Part shown: positions 1 through 7,491 of the stretch, piece after piece
How the letters are laid out: each line of letters begins with the position of its first letter
Position numbering within the stretch: position 1 is the stretch's first letter
Assembly: GCA_031268245.1 (NCBI GenBank)
Contig: JAIRXN010000044.1
Coordinates: forward strand, 1-8,243
Direction of reading: 5' to 3'
Source: Treponema sp.
GTDB lineage: Bacteria > Spirochaetota > Spirochaetia > Treponematales > Breznakiellaceae
DNA length: 8,243 nucleotides
Program-made: the position numbers and the translations under genes
Notes under the pieces: generated by a model
The model's database searches: none
Seen by the model: only the letters and a program-made list of their open reading frames with translations
Told to the model about the DNA's origin: nothing

Positions 1-337
1 GGGAATTAATAATCACCCCGCCGCCTATTTCACCCAGGAAGATAGCGTAGATAACATCATCTTTCAGGGTAAAGCGGATGTCTTTGGGCTGATATTCAAT
101 ATCACGGAGTTCGCTCATATCGCCGTAGGCGCCCGTCCCCGTTGGGCCTTCCGCGGCAACTTTCCATGGCGCGGTCCCTTCCTGATACATCAGATGAGGA
201 TAACAGGATACATTGGGCCCGAAAGCGGCTACCGAGTAAACGCCCCAGTGGGTGTAGATACCGGATTTGTCCTCTTTAAGCCACAAGGGCGTATGAAAAT
301 TGGTAAGCGCGCTCCAGGGTTTTGGGTTTAGTGTCAT
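1..337 (-). pseudogene. GH29 alpha-L-fucosidase-like gene with the catalytic domain deleted (partial, runs off left edge)
   Basis: The ATG at 335-337 opens a frame without stops to the window edge (112 codons seen). Residues 1-55 match the N-terminus of bacterial GH29 alpha-L-fucosidases, including GIYTHWGVYSV, AFGPNVS and a YPHLMYQEGT stretch. From residue 56 the chain jumps to the family's C-terminal beta-domain: PWKV, AEGPT, then KDIRFTLKDDVIYAIFLG. Normally about 300-350 residues lie between these parts and hold the TIM barrel with the catalytic Asp, so this product cannot be a working fucosidase. The junction lies near 165-178 and keeps the frame. Further signs of decay, against the family pattern as I remember it, are Phe to Ser in KSGIYTHWG and Trp to Cys in NVSCYP. 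A Shine-Dalgarno sequence (GGGAG at 344-348) sits 6 nt before the ATG. It could still make a small beta-domain protein. The family assignment is strong; non-function is inferred. Confidence 0.8.
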
Positions 338-415
338 TCTTTTCTCCCTGTTTGTAAGACCTTTCTTATGTTTCCTAACAAAGTACTTATCTCAAAACGT
401 CTATCTAAGTTAGGT

Positions 416-454
416 TACTTTACTATTCAATTCGCATAGTTGTCAAGTAAAGTA
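416..454. repeat. 9-bp inverted repeat overlapping the promoter (candidate operator)
   Basis: TACTTTACT at 416-424 is the exact reverse complement of AGTAAAGTA at 446-454, separated by 21 nt. Three more symmetric pairs (428-430 with 440-442) continue the dyad inward. Arm centres are 30 bp apart, close to three helical turns, so two half-sites would face the same side of DNA. The arms cover the -10 box and the end of the -35 box of the GH29-remnant promoter. A transcription-factor site is therefore plausible, for example one responding to a sugar. No regulator gene is visible in the window, so the protein is unknown. Confidence 0.45.
417..446 (-). promoter_or_regulatory. Putative sigma-70 promoter of the GH29 remnant
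   Basis: Reading the minus strand, a perfect -35 box TTGACA (441-446) is followed after 18 nt by TAAAGT (417-422), which matches four of six positions of the -10 consensus. Transcription would start near 410, giving a leader of about 70 nt before the ATG at 337. Both boxes lie inside an inverted repeat, so a regulator bound there would block polymerase. The -35 box is convincing; the -10 box is mediocre. Confidence 0.5.
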
Positions 455-626
455 TTCCACTTGAGATCACGACCGTCCCCCGGCAGGGAGATACCGGCTA
501 TTTCTCCGGGATACGTATGTACTCGTGAGACAAAATATCCCCGCTCCCCTACCCCGCCAGATTAAAGTACACATGGTTGAGCTTCTTGCAAAACTCGGTT
601 AGTGTTCGCCGCCAAAGAGGGTATAG
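455..626. other. Non-coding stretch with no supported feature
   Basis: I find no gene, RNA gene or repeat here that I can defend. One plus-strand frame is open from 465 to 602, ending in TAG, but it has no recognisable motif, no good Shine-Dalgarno sequence and no family resemblance. The stretch may include degraded upstream sequence of the IS30 remnant that follows. One phrase in another frame (FAAKEG, about 605-622) loosely recalls the FFPKGTDF region of such transposases, but this is too weak to call. Confidence 0.5.
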
Positions 627-739
627 GACGACGAGTTAAGGGATATGGTTAACGTACTGGAAGCTTGGGCCTGCGAATCAACACTCGGCCCCGCAAGGTT
701 TTAGGCTGCCTGACTCCTTACGAAGTTTTTTCACCATAA
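627..739 (+). pseudogene. IS30-family transposase, C-terminal remnant with frameshift
   Basis: Two adjacent fragments in different frames together read like the end of an IS30-family DDE transposase. Positions 627-659 give DDELRDMVNVL. After a 20-nt interruption (660-679) another frame gives NTRPRKVLGCLTPYEVF (680-730), followed by SP and a TAA stop at 737-739. In intact members these fragments adjoin as ..VNxLNxRPRKxLGxxTPxEVF, so the extra 20 nt breaks the frame. The catalytic part upstream is missing or unrecognisable, and TAG codons at 600-602 and 624-626 interrupt the upstream frame. The sequence just after the stop (about 742-762, TTCGTACTTCAAAAAAAATTC) resembles the outer end of IS30-type elements. 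It is a dead relic, and I cannot see its left end. Confidence 0.72.
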
Positions 740-751
740 AATTCGTACTTC

Positions 752-790
752 AAAAAAAATTCCGCACGATATAAGCTGAATCCATTCGTG
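752..790 (-). terminator. Weak intrinsic terminator candidate downstream of the lptD-like gene
   Basis: On the minus strand, 16 nt past the TAA stop at 806-808, CACGA (786-790) can pair with TCGTG (765-769) across a 16-nt loop. It is followed closely by eight T residues (complement of 752-759). The T-run is good but the stem is only 5 bp with a long loop, so termination may be inefficient. The T-run may simply be part of the neighbouring IS relic end. No better terminator is visible between the gene and the relic. Confidence 0.3.
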
Positions 791-805
791 ATACTTTTCA
801 AGCCC

Positions 806-3800
806 TTACCGTATAGTCCACTTGTTATCAATGCCCTGTTTTTCTTTGTATTCAATCTCGGTCTTAATTTCGGAAACGGGAACCCACTTTACCATAAAGG
901 AGATTTCATTGTTGAACTTGTATGAGTAAGGCTGGTTTTCCTGATCAAGGTAGGGAGAGAGGGTGATCCCCAGCACCGCATTCCAATCCCCCAGGTGGTG
1001 GGTAGCGGAAAAATTGAAACTTTTCAGCTTGAATCCCGAACTCCGCCGTTTGGCGTCATCGTCAAAGCGGAACGAATTGACCAGATCGGTAAAGAAATTA
1101 TTCTGTTCGCCTTCGGGAAATTCCCTTGAAAGGTGAAAAAAGGGCAGCTTCTGCAGATAGCGGAAAACGACGGAATTTGTGGTTGTGCTGGAGAAGCTCA
1201 AATCGAGGAAGTTGGTGATACTCATATTGAAGCCGAAGTTAAAGGTAAGACTGGAATTGGTATATCGCTGCAAATCCAGGAGCAGGCTGGTAGTATTATT
1301 GACGGTAAAACCGAAGCGTTTCTTCCAGAATGGCTGCTTGGTATAAGTCTTGGAAAAACTGATGTTGATATCCCTGTTTTTCAGGGTAGGTTCTTCTTCT
1401 GACTGAACCCAGCCCGTATCCTCCAATACATAACCTGCCTGCCTTGTGGCCGTATATGCTACGGTCAGGGCATTGAGAACATTAAAGGTACTGGTCAGGG
1501 TGGTAACTTCGCCGATCTTCTCTTCGGGTTTCTCCTCATGGGGATCGTAATCATAGACAATATACTGTTGAAAACTCCCCCACTTACCAAAGCTGAGCTT
1601 TCCGGTTAAATAGAGGGGCTCAAACCTGAGGTAGTCAAATTCTTCAAGATTGACAGGCGGAGGGATGTAACTTGTATCTGTATTGGCATCCTCTTCCTCC
1701 TCCTCAGGCTTGGGAAAGACGATCCGCGTATGGGCGTTTGCCTCAAGGATCCAGGCCCGCAGGGTCATATTACCGGAAAATGATTCCTCCCTGGGGGGAA
1801 GCTCGTAGGCAAGCGTAAGATTCTGCATCTTATCCATGACGGATGCATTGAAATTGGTTGAAATGGTGTGGGAATCCAGATACTTCTTCTTCCAGGCGCC
1901 GTGTTCTGTCTCCCACTCAGGCTTAAGCCCGGTACCGGTAAACTTCGACTTGGCTATGATCCCCTTGAATGCGTACTGGATATTGCTGGTTCCAAAGACC
2001 GCATCCCAGAAAAAAGGACGCAGGGTAAAAACGTTTTCATAGGAAGTAGACCAGAAGCTTGCATCGTAGTTCCGTTTTTTGGCCTGGGCGATTTTGGTGT
2101 TCTCTTTCTCCTCCTCGGTTTTCTCCTTCGGGGGGATCAGAGAGCTGGTGAAGCCCAAGCCGTTATCCGAGGTTTCATCTACGAATTCTTCCGCGTCTTC
2201 GTTCATATAGTTGTAGTCCTGCCAGGAACCGGTACCGCTTATGGTAAAGGCATTGCTATAGAGCCCGGAATTGGTATGCTCCAGGGTGAAGGTGGTACCG
2301 GCATCTCCTTTAACAATAGAAAGAATTGAAGAAACTTCGCTCCAGTCTATCTGATCCTGTTCCCTCCAGTGCTTCAGATCGTTACGGAACTGCAATTCCG
2401 ATGCCGACGAAGGGCTGAAGCGGTAATCGATGCTGAATCTATGACCCCTGTCCTGAAGATCAAAACGCTGGTTCAGGGCAGGCGGACTCTGGGGATCCCG
2501 ATCCTTTGAAGAAATTTGCGTATCTTCCCCGGTTGCAAAGGGAGAACGGGGGATGCCGATATCCGCAAAGGGATCCTTTTTTTCTTCATTCTGAGTGTTT
2601 TGGTTTTGATACTGGTTTTGTACCGAGGGTGCGGCGCCCAGGGAAAAGGGAGTACCCGTAATGGTGGCGCCGAGGGAATAGACGGTAAATTTATCGGGAA
2701 AATAAAATTTTCTGTCCGGCTTGTTCTGATTTATCAGCGCCTGGGCCGAATCGGGCGCCCCGGTTCCGGTGTCTGTTCCCGTTCCTGTTCCTGTCCCGGT
2801 TCCTGTTGAGGGAGTAGACGTACTCGACAGTTTTTTGGAATCCCTCTCCCGGAAAGCCACGGTACTGGTAAGGTTTGATATGGAAAAGGAATTTACATAA
2901 GGATTGAGAAAAGTTACCGAAGGGTTAAACGAACCGTTGAGCCGCCATTCATAGGCGGAAAGAAGACTCTGTTCCTCTTCTTCTTCATCCACGGCCCTGG
3001 CCCCGTCCTTCCCGAGTCCTATCCAGTCCATCTCTTCGGAACGTTTCAAAAAGTCGCGATCCATAAAGGGATCGGAATAGTACGGGAAAGCCCACGCAAA
3101 GGATCCGTATGTCCCCCCCAGAGAACCGGACATGGTAAAACGGTAACGGAAAGGTATGTCCCAGGAAATAAAACGGGAACTGTTCCAGTCGCTGGTTCCG
3201 TCGTACCAGGCAAAGGGAGTATAGGAATTTTCGTTTTCAGGCATCCTTACTACAGTCCGGGAAAAACCCAGGCCTGCGGAAAGATCTATGACGCCGAAGA
3301 TCCCTTTCCTGGGCATGTTGAGCTCCGTTCCCACATAGGTTCCCAGATTGGTATAGTAGTCCACCAGGGCCTTGAGGCTTATTTCATCCTTGTTCTCTTT
3401 TTTCTTTCCGGTACTCTTGAGCCAAACCCCCTGGCGTTCCTTTTCCATGTCCGCTCCGCTGCCGAGGATCCTCGAGATGGAACTTTCCGTTGAAGGATCA
3501 ATCTTGGGACGCCCCAGAATATAGGTACTCGTCTGGAGGAAACTCCCCTCCCGTGAACGGAGGCCGATTACAGGGTGAAAGATCATCTCATCCGCCGGGT
3601 AATAAAAGAAGGGAATATAGAGTACCGGGATTTCCCCTACCTTGAGCACTCCGTTAAAAATGGCAAAATCGGAACCGGGGAGAAGCCAGAGTTTGCTGGC
3701 GTTCATCGTCCAAAAGGCTTCGGAATTGCTGGCATTGCTTATCTCCGCCTTGCGCAGTACTGTTACCTCTTCATCATTGCGGGAGATCACGTTTCCCGAA

Positions 3801-4585
3801 AAACGGTAGACGGTTTCATCGGACTGGCTGCCCTTCTCGGTGAGCCCTTCAAGAAAAACACTTGACCAGTTGTCAAGGTTCACGGTTATCTTCTGTCCTC
3901 TAAAAGTTTCTATGGAGTCCCCTTCGGTTTTGACGTATTCCACATCTCCCGAGGCGGACATAATGTTCCGGGTCTTGTTGTAGAGGATCTCCTGTGCCTG
4001 GATGCGGTGAACAGCCTCCCCGTCCTTGAGGCTTACCACTACTCCTCCCCGGAGCCGGGCATACTCCTCGTCAACCACTTCCAGGGTAAAATATTCGGTG
4101 CTTCTGGCTTTCTCTATGGTGATAATCTTCTGGTTTTCCCTGGGAGGCTCAAGGGATTCTCTGATGCGGTAGTGGTCCCGGAGCCTTCCGGCCAGTTCTT
4201 CGCGGGTTCCCCCTTCGGAAAGATTGAGACTCCGGGCCCAGGCAGCCAATTCCATCAGAGAGGAAGTCTTTATATCCATGGCGATGCGTTTCAGTTCCGG
4301 ATCTTCTTCCTCCGCAGCGATCTCAGTACCTTCAACAGCGTCAGCATCCGCATCAGCGTCCGCAGAAAGGCCGGCCTCTTCCTCCGCGGCGGTTTCAGCG
4401 CCTTCAACGGCATCGCCGTCCGCATCTGCGCCGGCTTCTTCCCCGCCGTCCGCCGAAAGGCCGGCTTCCGCGGGAGGATCATCCGGGACACCGGCCCCGG
4501 GCGATTCTCCCTCCTGTGCGGCAAGAGAAAAGCCGGCGCAAAAAATGAAAAAAATGAAAATAAAAAAGGAGTGCCGGCCTTTCAT
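806..4585 (-). CDS. lptD: LptD/OstA-like outer-membrane beta-barrel assembly protein, spirochaete type
   Basis: This 1259-residue exported protein resembles LptD, the outer-membrane translocon that inserts lipopolysaccharide in Gram-negative bacteria. Whether the substrate here is LPS or another glycolipid is unknown, because treponemes generally lack classical LPS. In order it shows: a signal peptide (KGRH, then a Phe/Ile-rich core, likely cut near 22-23); an acidic Ala/Asp/Glu linker (24-98); a SAP-like helical motif (105-140); an OstA/LptA-like periplasmic domain (about 163-300, with RGGVVVSLKDGEAVHRIQAQEI and GDVEYVKTEG); and the LptD barrel entry (AIFNGVLKVGEIPVLYIPFF, 308-327, then HPVIGLRSREG). 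A long barrel region with acidic and Gly/Thr-rich loops follows. It is much longer than E. coli LptD (784 aa). The only cysteine is in the signal peptide. The ATG lies 2 nt after the uvrA stop with only a distant GGAAAGAAG, suggesting translational coupling. The start is supported by the signal peptide. Confidence 0.85.
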   Translation of the reverse strand: MKGRHSFFIFIFFIFCAGFSLAAQEGESPGAGVPDDPPAEAGLSADGGEEAGADADGDAVEGAETAAEEEAGLSADADADADAVEGTEIAAEEEDPELKRIAMDIKTSSLMELAAWARSLNLSEGGTREELAGRLRDHYRIRESLEPPRENQKIITIEKARSTEYFTLEVVDEEYARLRGGVVVSLKDGEAVHRIQAQEILYNKTRNIMSASGDVEYVKTEGDSIETFRGQKITVNLDNWSSVFLEGLTEKGSQSDETVYRFSGNVISRNDEEVTVLRKAEISNASNSEAFWTMNASKLWLLPGSDFAIFNGVLKVGEIPVLYIPFFYYPADEMIFHPVIGLRSREGSFLQTSTYILGRPKIDPSTESSISRILGSGADMEKERQGVWLKSTGKKKENKDEISLKALVDYYTNLGTYVGTELNMPRKGIFGVIDLSAGLGFSRTVVRMPENENSYTPFAWYDGTSDWNSSRFISWDIPFRYRFTMSGSLGGTYGSFAWAFPYYSDPFMDRDFLKRSEEMDWIGLGKDGARAVDEEEEEQSLLSAYEWRLNGSFNPSVTFLNPYVNSFSISNLTSTVAFRERDSKKLSSTSTPSTGTGTGTGTGTDTGTGAPDSAQALINQNKPDRKFYFPDKFTVYSLGATITGTPFSLGAAPSVQNQYQNQNTQNEEKKDPFADIGIPRSPFATGEDTQISSKDRDPQSPPALNQRFDLQDRGHRFSIDYRFSPSSASELQFRNDLKHWREQDQIDWSEVSSILSIVKGDAGTTFTLEHTNSGLYSNAFTISGTGSWQDYNYMNEDAEEFVDETSDNGLGFTSSLIPPKEKTEEEKENTKIAQAKKRNYDASFWSTSYENVFTLRPFFWDAVFGTSNIQYAFKGIIAKSKFTGTGLKPEWETEHGAWKKKYLDSHTISTNFNASVMDKMQNLTLAYELPPREESFSGNMTLRAWILEANAHTRIVFPKPEEEEEDANTDTSYIPPPVNLEEFDYLRFEPLYLTGKLSFGKWGSFQQYIVYDYDPHEEKPEEKIGEVTTLTSTFNVLNALTVAYTATRQAGYVLEDTGWVQSEEEPTLKNRDINISFSKTYTKQPFWKKRFGFTVNNTTSLLLDLQRYTNSSLTFNFGFNMSITNFLDLSFSSTTTNSVVFRYLQKLPFFHLSREFPEGEQNNFFTDLVNSFRFDDDAKRRSSGFKLKSFNFSATHHLGDWNAVLGITLSPYLDQENQPYSYKFNNEISFMVKWVPVSEIKTEIEYKEKQGIDNKWTIR
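2759..2806 (-). repeat. In-frame hexanucleotide repeat encoding a Gly-Thr run in the lptD-like gene
   Basis: Eight imperfect 6-nt units of the form ACxGGx (minus strand) encode alternating Thr-Gly, with one Asp, at residues 594-609. The run follows a Ser/Thr-rich stretch and precedes a polar Asn/Gln-rich region, so it probably lies in a flexible loop of the barrel. Since the unit is two codons, slippage would change loop length and not break the frame. Confidence 0.7.
4304..4465 (-). repeat. Imperfect tandem duplication in the acidic N-terminal linker of the lptD-like gene
   Basis: Residues 41-70 and 71-94 are two copies of one unit. Both begin AGLSAD, pass through an Asp-Ala run and DAVEG, and end TAAEEE or IAAEEE. 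The second copy is 6 residues shorter. At DNA level the copies share long identical stretches such as the AAAGGCCGGC segments on the plus strand. The linker lies between the signal peptide and the first structured domain, and is likely disordered in the periplasm. Confidence 0.75.
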
Positions 4586-4587
4586 TG

Positions 4588-7482
4588 CTACCGGGCTGGC
4601 TTCTTTCCGGAACTTCCGGACGCCTTTCTTCCCTGCTTTCGGTCCAGCAATTCTTTGATGTAGAAACCTGTGTAAGACTTGCCGCAGCGGGCCAGTTTTT
4701 CCGGCGTTCCGGTAACCACGACTTCCCCGCCCTTGTCCCCGCCTTCAGGCCCGAGATCGATGATATGGTCTGCCTGCAGCAGCACATCCAGGTTGTGTTC
4801 GATCATCACTACCGTATTCCCCTGATCCACAAGGCGCTGAATCACCTCCATAAGCTGCTTCACATCGGCAAAGTGAAGCCCCGTGGTGGGCTCATCAAGA
4901 ATGTAGAGCGTCTTCCCCGTGGAGCGTTTGGAAAGTTCAAGGGCCAGCTTTACCCGCTGGGCCTCCCCCCCGGAAAGGGTAAGGGCGCTCTGCCCGAGCT
5001 TCACGTAGCCCAGACCCACGGAGAGGAGGGTATCCATCTTCCGGGCCACATGGGGAATGTATTCAAAAAATTCCGCAGCCTCCTCAATGGTCATGTCGAG
5101 AACATCGGCAATATTCTTTCCCTTGTAGCGTATATCCAGTGTTTCCTTGTTGAAACGTTTCCCGTGGCAGACATCACAGGTAATGTATACATCGGGGAGA
5201 AAATTCATCTCGATCTTGATCGTCCCGTCGCCCTGGCAGTTTTCACATCTGCCCCCTCGTACATTGAAGGAGAAACGCCCCGGCTTGTAGCCCCTGGCCT
5301 TTGAATCCGGAAGACTGGAAAAGAGATCCCGGATACCGGAAAAGACGCCTACATAGGTTGCCGGATTGGAACGGGGCGTGCGGCCGATAGGGCTCTGATC
5401 GATATCTATCACCTTATCGATGTATTCGATTCCTTCAATACTGTCATAGTTCCCCTCCTGCCGGCTTGAGCCGTAAATGCCGTTTGCCAGAGCCGGGTAG
5501 AGCACATCACTTAAAAGGGTGGACTTGCCGGAACCTGAAACCCCGGCAATGCAGGTAAAGACGCCGAGGGGAATCTCCACGTCTATATTTTTAAGGTTAT
5601 GCTCCCGCACACCCTTCAGACAGAGGCTGATCCCCTTCCCTTTCCGCCGTTCTGCGGGTATCTCCATCTTGAGCGTTCCCGCCAGATAGCGGCCCGTAAG
5701 GCTTTCCCGGGACTTCATCAAATCCCCGGGGGTCCCCTGGGCAACCACATGGCCGCCGTGAACTCCTGCGCCCGGCCCCAGATCCACGATATAGTCGGCG
5801 GTACGGAGAGTCTGCTCATCATGCTCCACCACGATGAGTGTATTCCCCAGATCCCTCATGTAGAGCAGGGTATCGATAAGCTTCTGGTTGTCCCGCTGGT
5901 GCAGACCGATGGAAGGCTCGTCGAGAATGTAGAGCACCCCCACAAGACTTGAGCCGATCTGGGTAGCCAGACGGATACGCTGAGCCTCCCCTCCGGAAAG
6001 CGTAGCGCTTTTCCGTTCCAGGGTGAGGTAATCGAGTCCCACATTTTTCATAAAGCCCAGGCGGGCATTGATCTCCTTGAGAATTTGGCTGGCTATCTTC
6101 TTTTCATTCTTGTTCAGTTTGACGGCGTCAAAGAATTTGAGGGAATCGGATACGGAAAGACTGGAAAGTTCCCAGATATTGAGATGCCCGCCGACCGTTA
6201 CGCCCAGGGACTCAGGCTTCAGCCGCCTGCCCCCGCATTCTTCACAGGGCTTCTGGCTCATGAACTTTTCGAGCCAGTCTTTGATTCCCGGACTCTGAGT
6301 TTCCATATAACGGCGTTTCAGATCGGCAAGTATGCCCGGGAAACGGGTGTTGTAGTCGAAGTAGCCTGACTTGTCCTTGTTCTCATAGTGAATATCGATA
6401 CTCTCTTTGCTGCCGTAGAGGATTGCGTCCATGGCCTTTTTCGGCAGATCCTTGAAGGGCGTATTCAGACTGAATTTGAAGTGCTTCGCAAGACTTTCAA
6501 AACGGCTGCGGTGCCAGGCGCTGTCCGGGTTGTAGGGAAGACAGCCGCCTTCATTAAAGGAAAGTTCCCGGTTGGGAATTACAAGATCGGGATCGAATTC
6601 CATCCTGATCCCGAGGCCGGAACAGGAAGGACAGGCCCCATAGGGGTTGTTGAAGGAGAAAAGCCTGGGCTGCAATTCAGGAATCGAGATGCCGCAGTCC
6701 GGGCATGCGTTCTTCTGGGAGAAAAATTGCTCCGTATCCCCGTCACTGCCGTGGATAAGCGCCACCATGATCCCGTCCGCCGCACCCAGGGCGGCTTCCA
6801 CCGATTCGGCAAGCCGTGTACGGATATCCCTGCCAATCACCAGCCGGTCAATGATAATTTCGATACTGTGCTTCTTCTGCTTGTCCAGCTTTATCTCTTC
6901 ATCAAGACCCACCGGTACACCGTCTATTCTGGCCCTGGCAAAACCGGCTTTTTTGGCGTCTTCGATTATCTTCTGGTGCTCACCCTTCTTCCCCCGGATC
7001 ACGGGAGCGAGAAGCTGCACCCGCGTCCCCTCCCCCATCTCCATGATCGTATCGATGATTTGGTCTATGGGCTGTTCCCTGATCTCCCTGCCGCAGACAG
7101 GGCAATGGGGAACGCCAATCCGGGCATAGAGTAGCCGGTAGTAGTCATAAATTTCGGTTACCGTGCCCACCGTGGAACGGGGATTGCGGTGGGTGGTCTT
7201 CTGCTCAATGCTGATAGCCGGGGAGAGACCTTCGATATAGTCCAGATCCGGCTTGTCCATACGGCCCAGAAATTGCCGGGCATAGGCCGAAAGACTCTCC
7301 ACATAACGGCGCTGCCCTTCGGCAAAGATTGTATCAAATGCAAGTGAACTCTTTCCCGAACCGGAAAGACCGGAAATAACGATAAGTTTGTCCCTGGGAA
7401 GTTCCAAATCAATATTTTTTAGATTATGCTCCCTGGCGCCTTTGATAATAAGCTTGTCCATTTCTGCCAGCATATCATTCAA
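4588..7482 (-). CDS. uvrA: UvrABC excinuclease subunit A
   Basis: UvrA is the damage-sensing ATPase of nucleotide excision repair; as a dimer it loads UvrB on lesions in the cytoplasm. At 964 aa it has normal family length and every expected element. ATPase half I has Walker A GLSGSGKS (38-45), signature TLSGGEAQ (494-501) and Walker B LYILDEPSIGLH (517-528). Half II has Walker A GVSGSGKST (647-655), signature (835-842) and Walker B LYILDEPTTGLH (859-870). Three zinc modules are intact: Cys 127/130 with 260/263, 284/287 with 413/416, and 747/750 with 769/772. The start is uncertain. A TTG at 7480-7482 is 4 nt after AAAGGGG, while ATGs at 7471-7473 and 7459-7461 lack well-spaced sites; the last would begin MDKLIIKGAREHNL, the usual family N-terminus. 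I see no SOS-type operator upstream. It is the first gene of a pair with the lptD-like gene, 2 nt apart. Confidence 0.97.
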   Translation of the reverse strand: MNDMLAEMDKLIIKGAREHNLKNIDLELPRDKLIVISGLSGSGKSSLAFDTIFAEGQRRYVESLSAYARQFLGRMDKPDLDYIEGLSPAISIEQKTTHRNPRSTVGTVTEIYDYYRLLYARIGVPHCPVCGREIREQPIDQIIDTIMEMGEGTRVQLLAPVIRGKKGEHQKIIEDAKKAGFARARIDGVPVGLDEEIKLDKQKKHSIEIIIDRLVIGRDIRTRLAESVEAALGAADGIMVALIHGSDGDTEQFFSQKNACPDCGISIPELQPRLFSFNNPYGACPSCSGLGIRMEFDPDLVIPNRELSFNEGGCLPYNPDSAWHRSRFESLAKHFKFSLNTPFKDLPKKAMDAILYGSKESIDIHYENKDKSGYFDYNTRFPGILADLKRRYMETQSPGIKDWLEKFMSQKPCEECGGRRLKPESLGVTVGGHLNIWELSSLSVSDSLKFFDAVKLNKNEKKIASQILKEINARLGFMKNVGLDYLTLERKSATLSGGEAQRIRLATQIGSSLVGVLYILDEPSIGLHQRDNQKLIDTLLYMRDLGNTLIVVEHDEQTLRTADYIVDLGPGAGVHGGHVVAQGTPGDLMKSRESLTGRYLAGTLKMEIPAERRKGKGISLCLKGVREHNLKNIDVEIPLGVFTCIAGVSGSGKSTLLSDVLYPALANGIYGSSRQEGNYDSIEGIEYIDKVIDIDQSPIGRTPRSNPATYVGVFSGIRDLFSSLPDSKARGYKPGRFSFNVRGGRCENCQGDGTIKIEMNFLPDVYITCDVCHGKRFNKETLDIRYKGKNIADVLDMTIEEAAEFFEYIPHVARKMDTLLSVGLGYVKLGQSALTLSGGEAQRVKLALELSKRSTGKTLYILDEPTTGLHFADVKQLMEVIQRLVDQGNTVVMIEHNLDVLLQADHIIDLGPEGGDKGGEVVVTGTPEKLARCGKSYTGFYIKELLDRKQGRKASGSSGKKPAR

Positions 7483-7491
7483 GACACCCCT

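Noticed and set aside
465..602. 45-codon plus-strand open frame in the intergenic region
   Set aside because: No recognisable motif, no convincing start site and too short to distinguish from chance.
720..746. Stem-loop ACGAA..TTTT / AAAA..TTCGT
   Set aside because: No T-run follows it on either strand and it falls in the end of the IS30 relic, so I do not call it a terminator or an RNA element.
4007..4663. Plus-strand open frame, and an overlapping Ser/Ala-rich one at 4224-4658
   Set aside because: Both are complements of the low-complexity N-terminus of the lptD-like gene, which has a clear signal peptide on the minus strand.
4585..5304. 239-codon plus-strand open frame
   Set aside because: Antisense to the uvrA second ATPase half; no motif and no ribosome-binding site of note.
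6388..7134. 248-codon plus-strand open frame
   Set aside because: It lies wholly antisense to uvrA, whose protein shows all family motifs. The plus-strand frame has no recognisable domain and is a codon-bias shadow.
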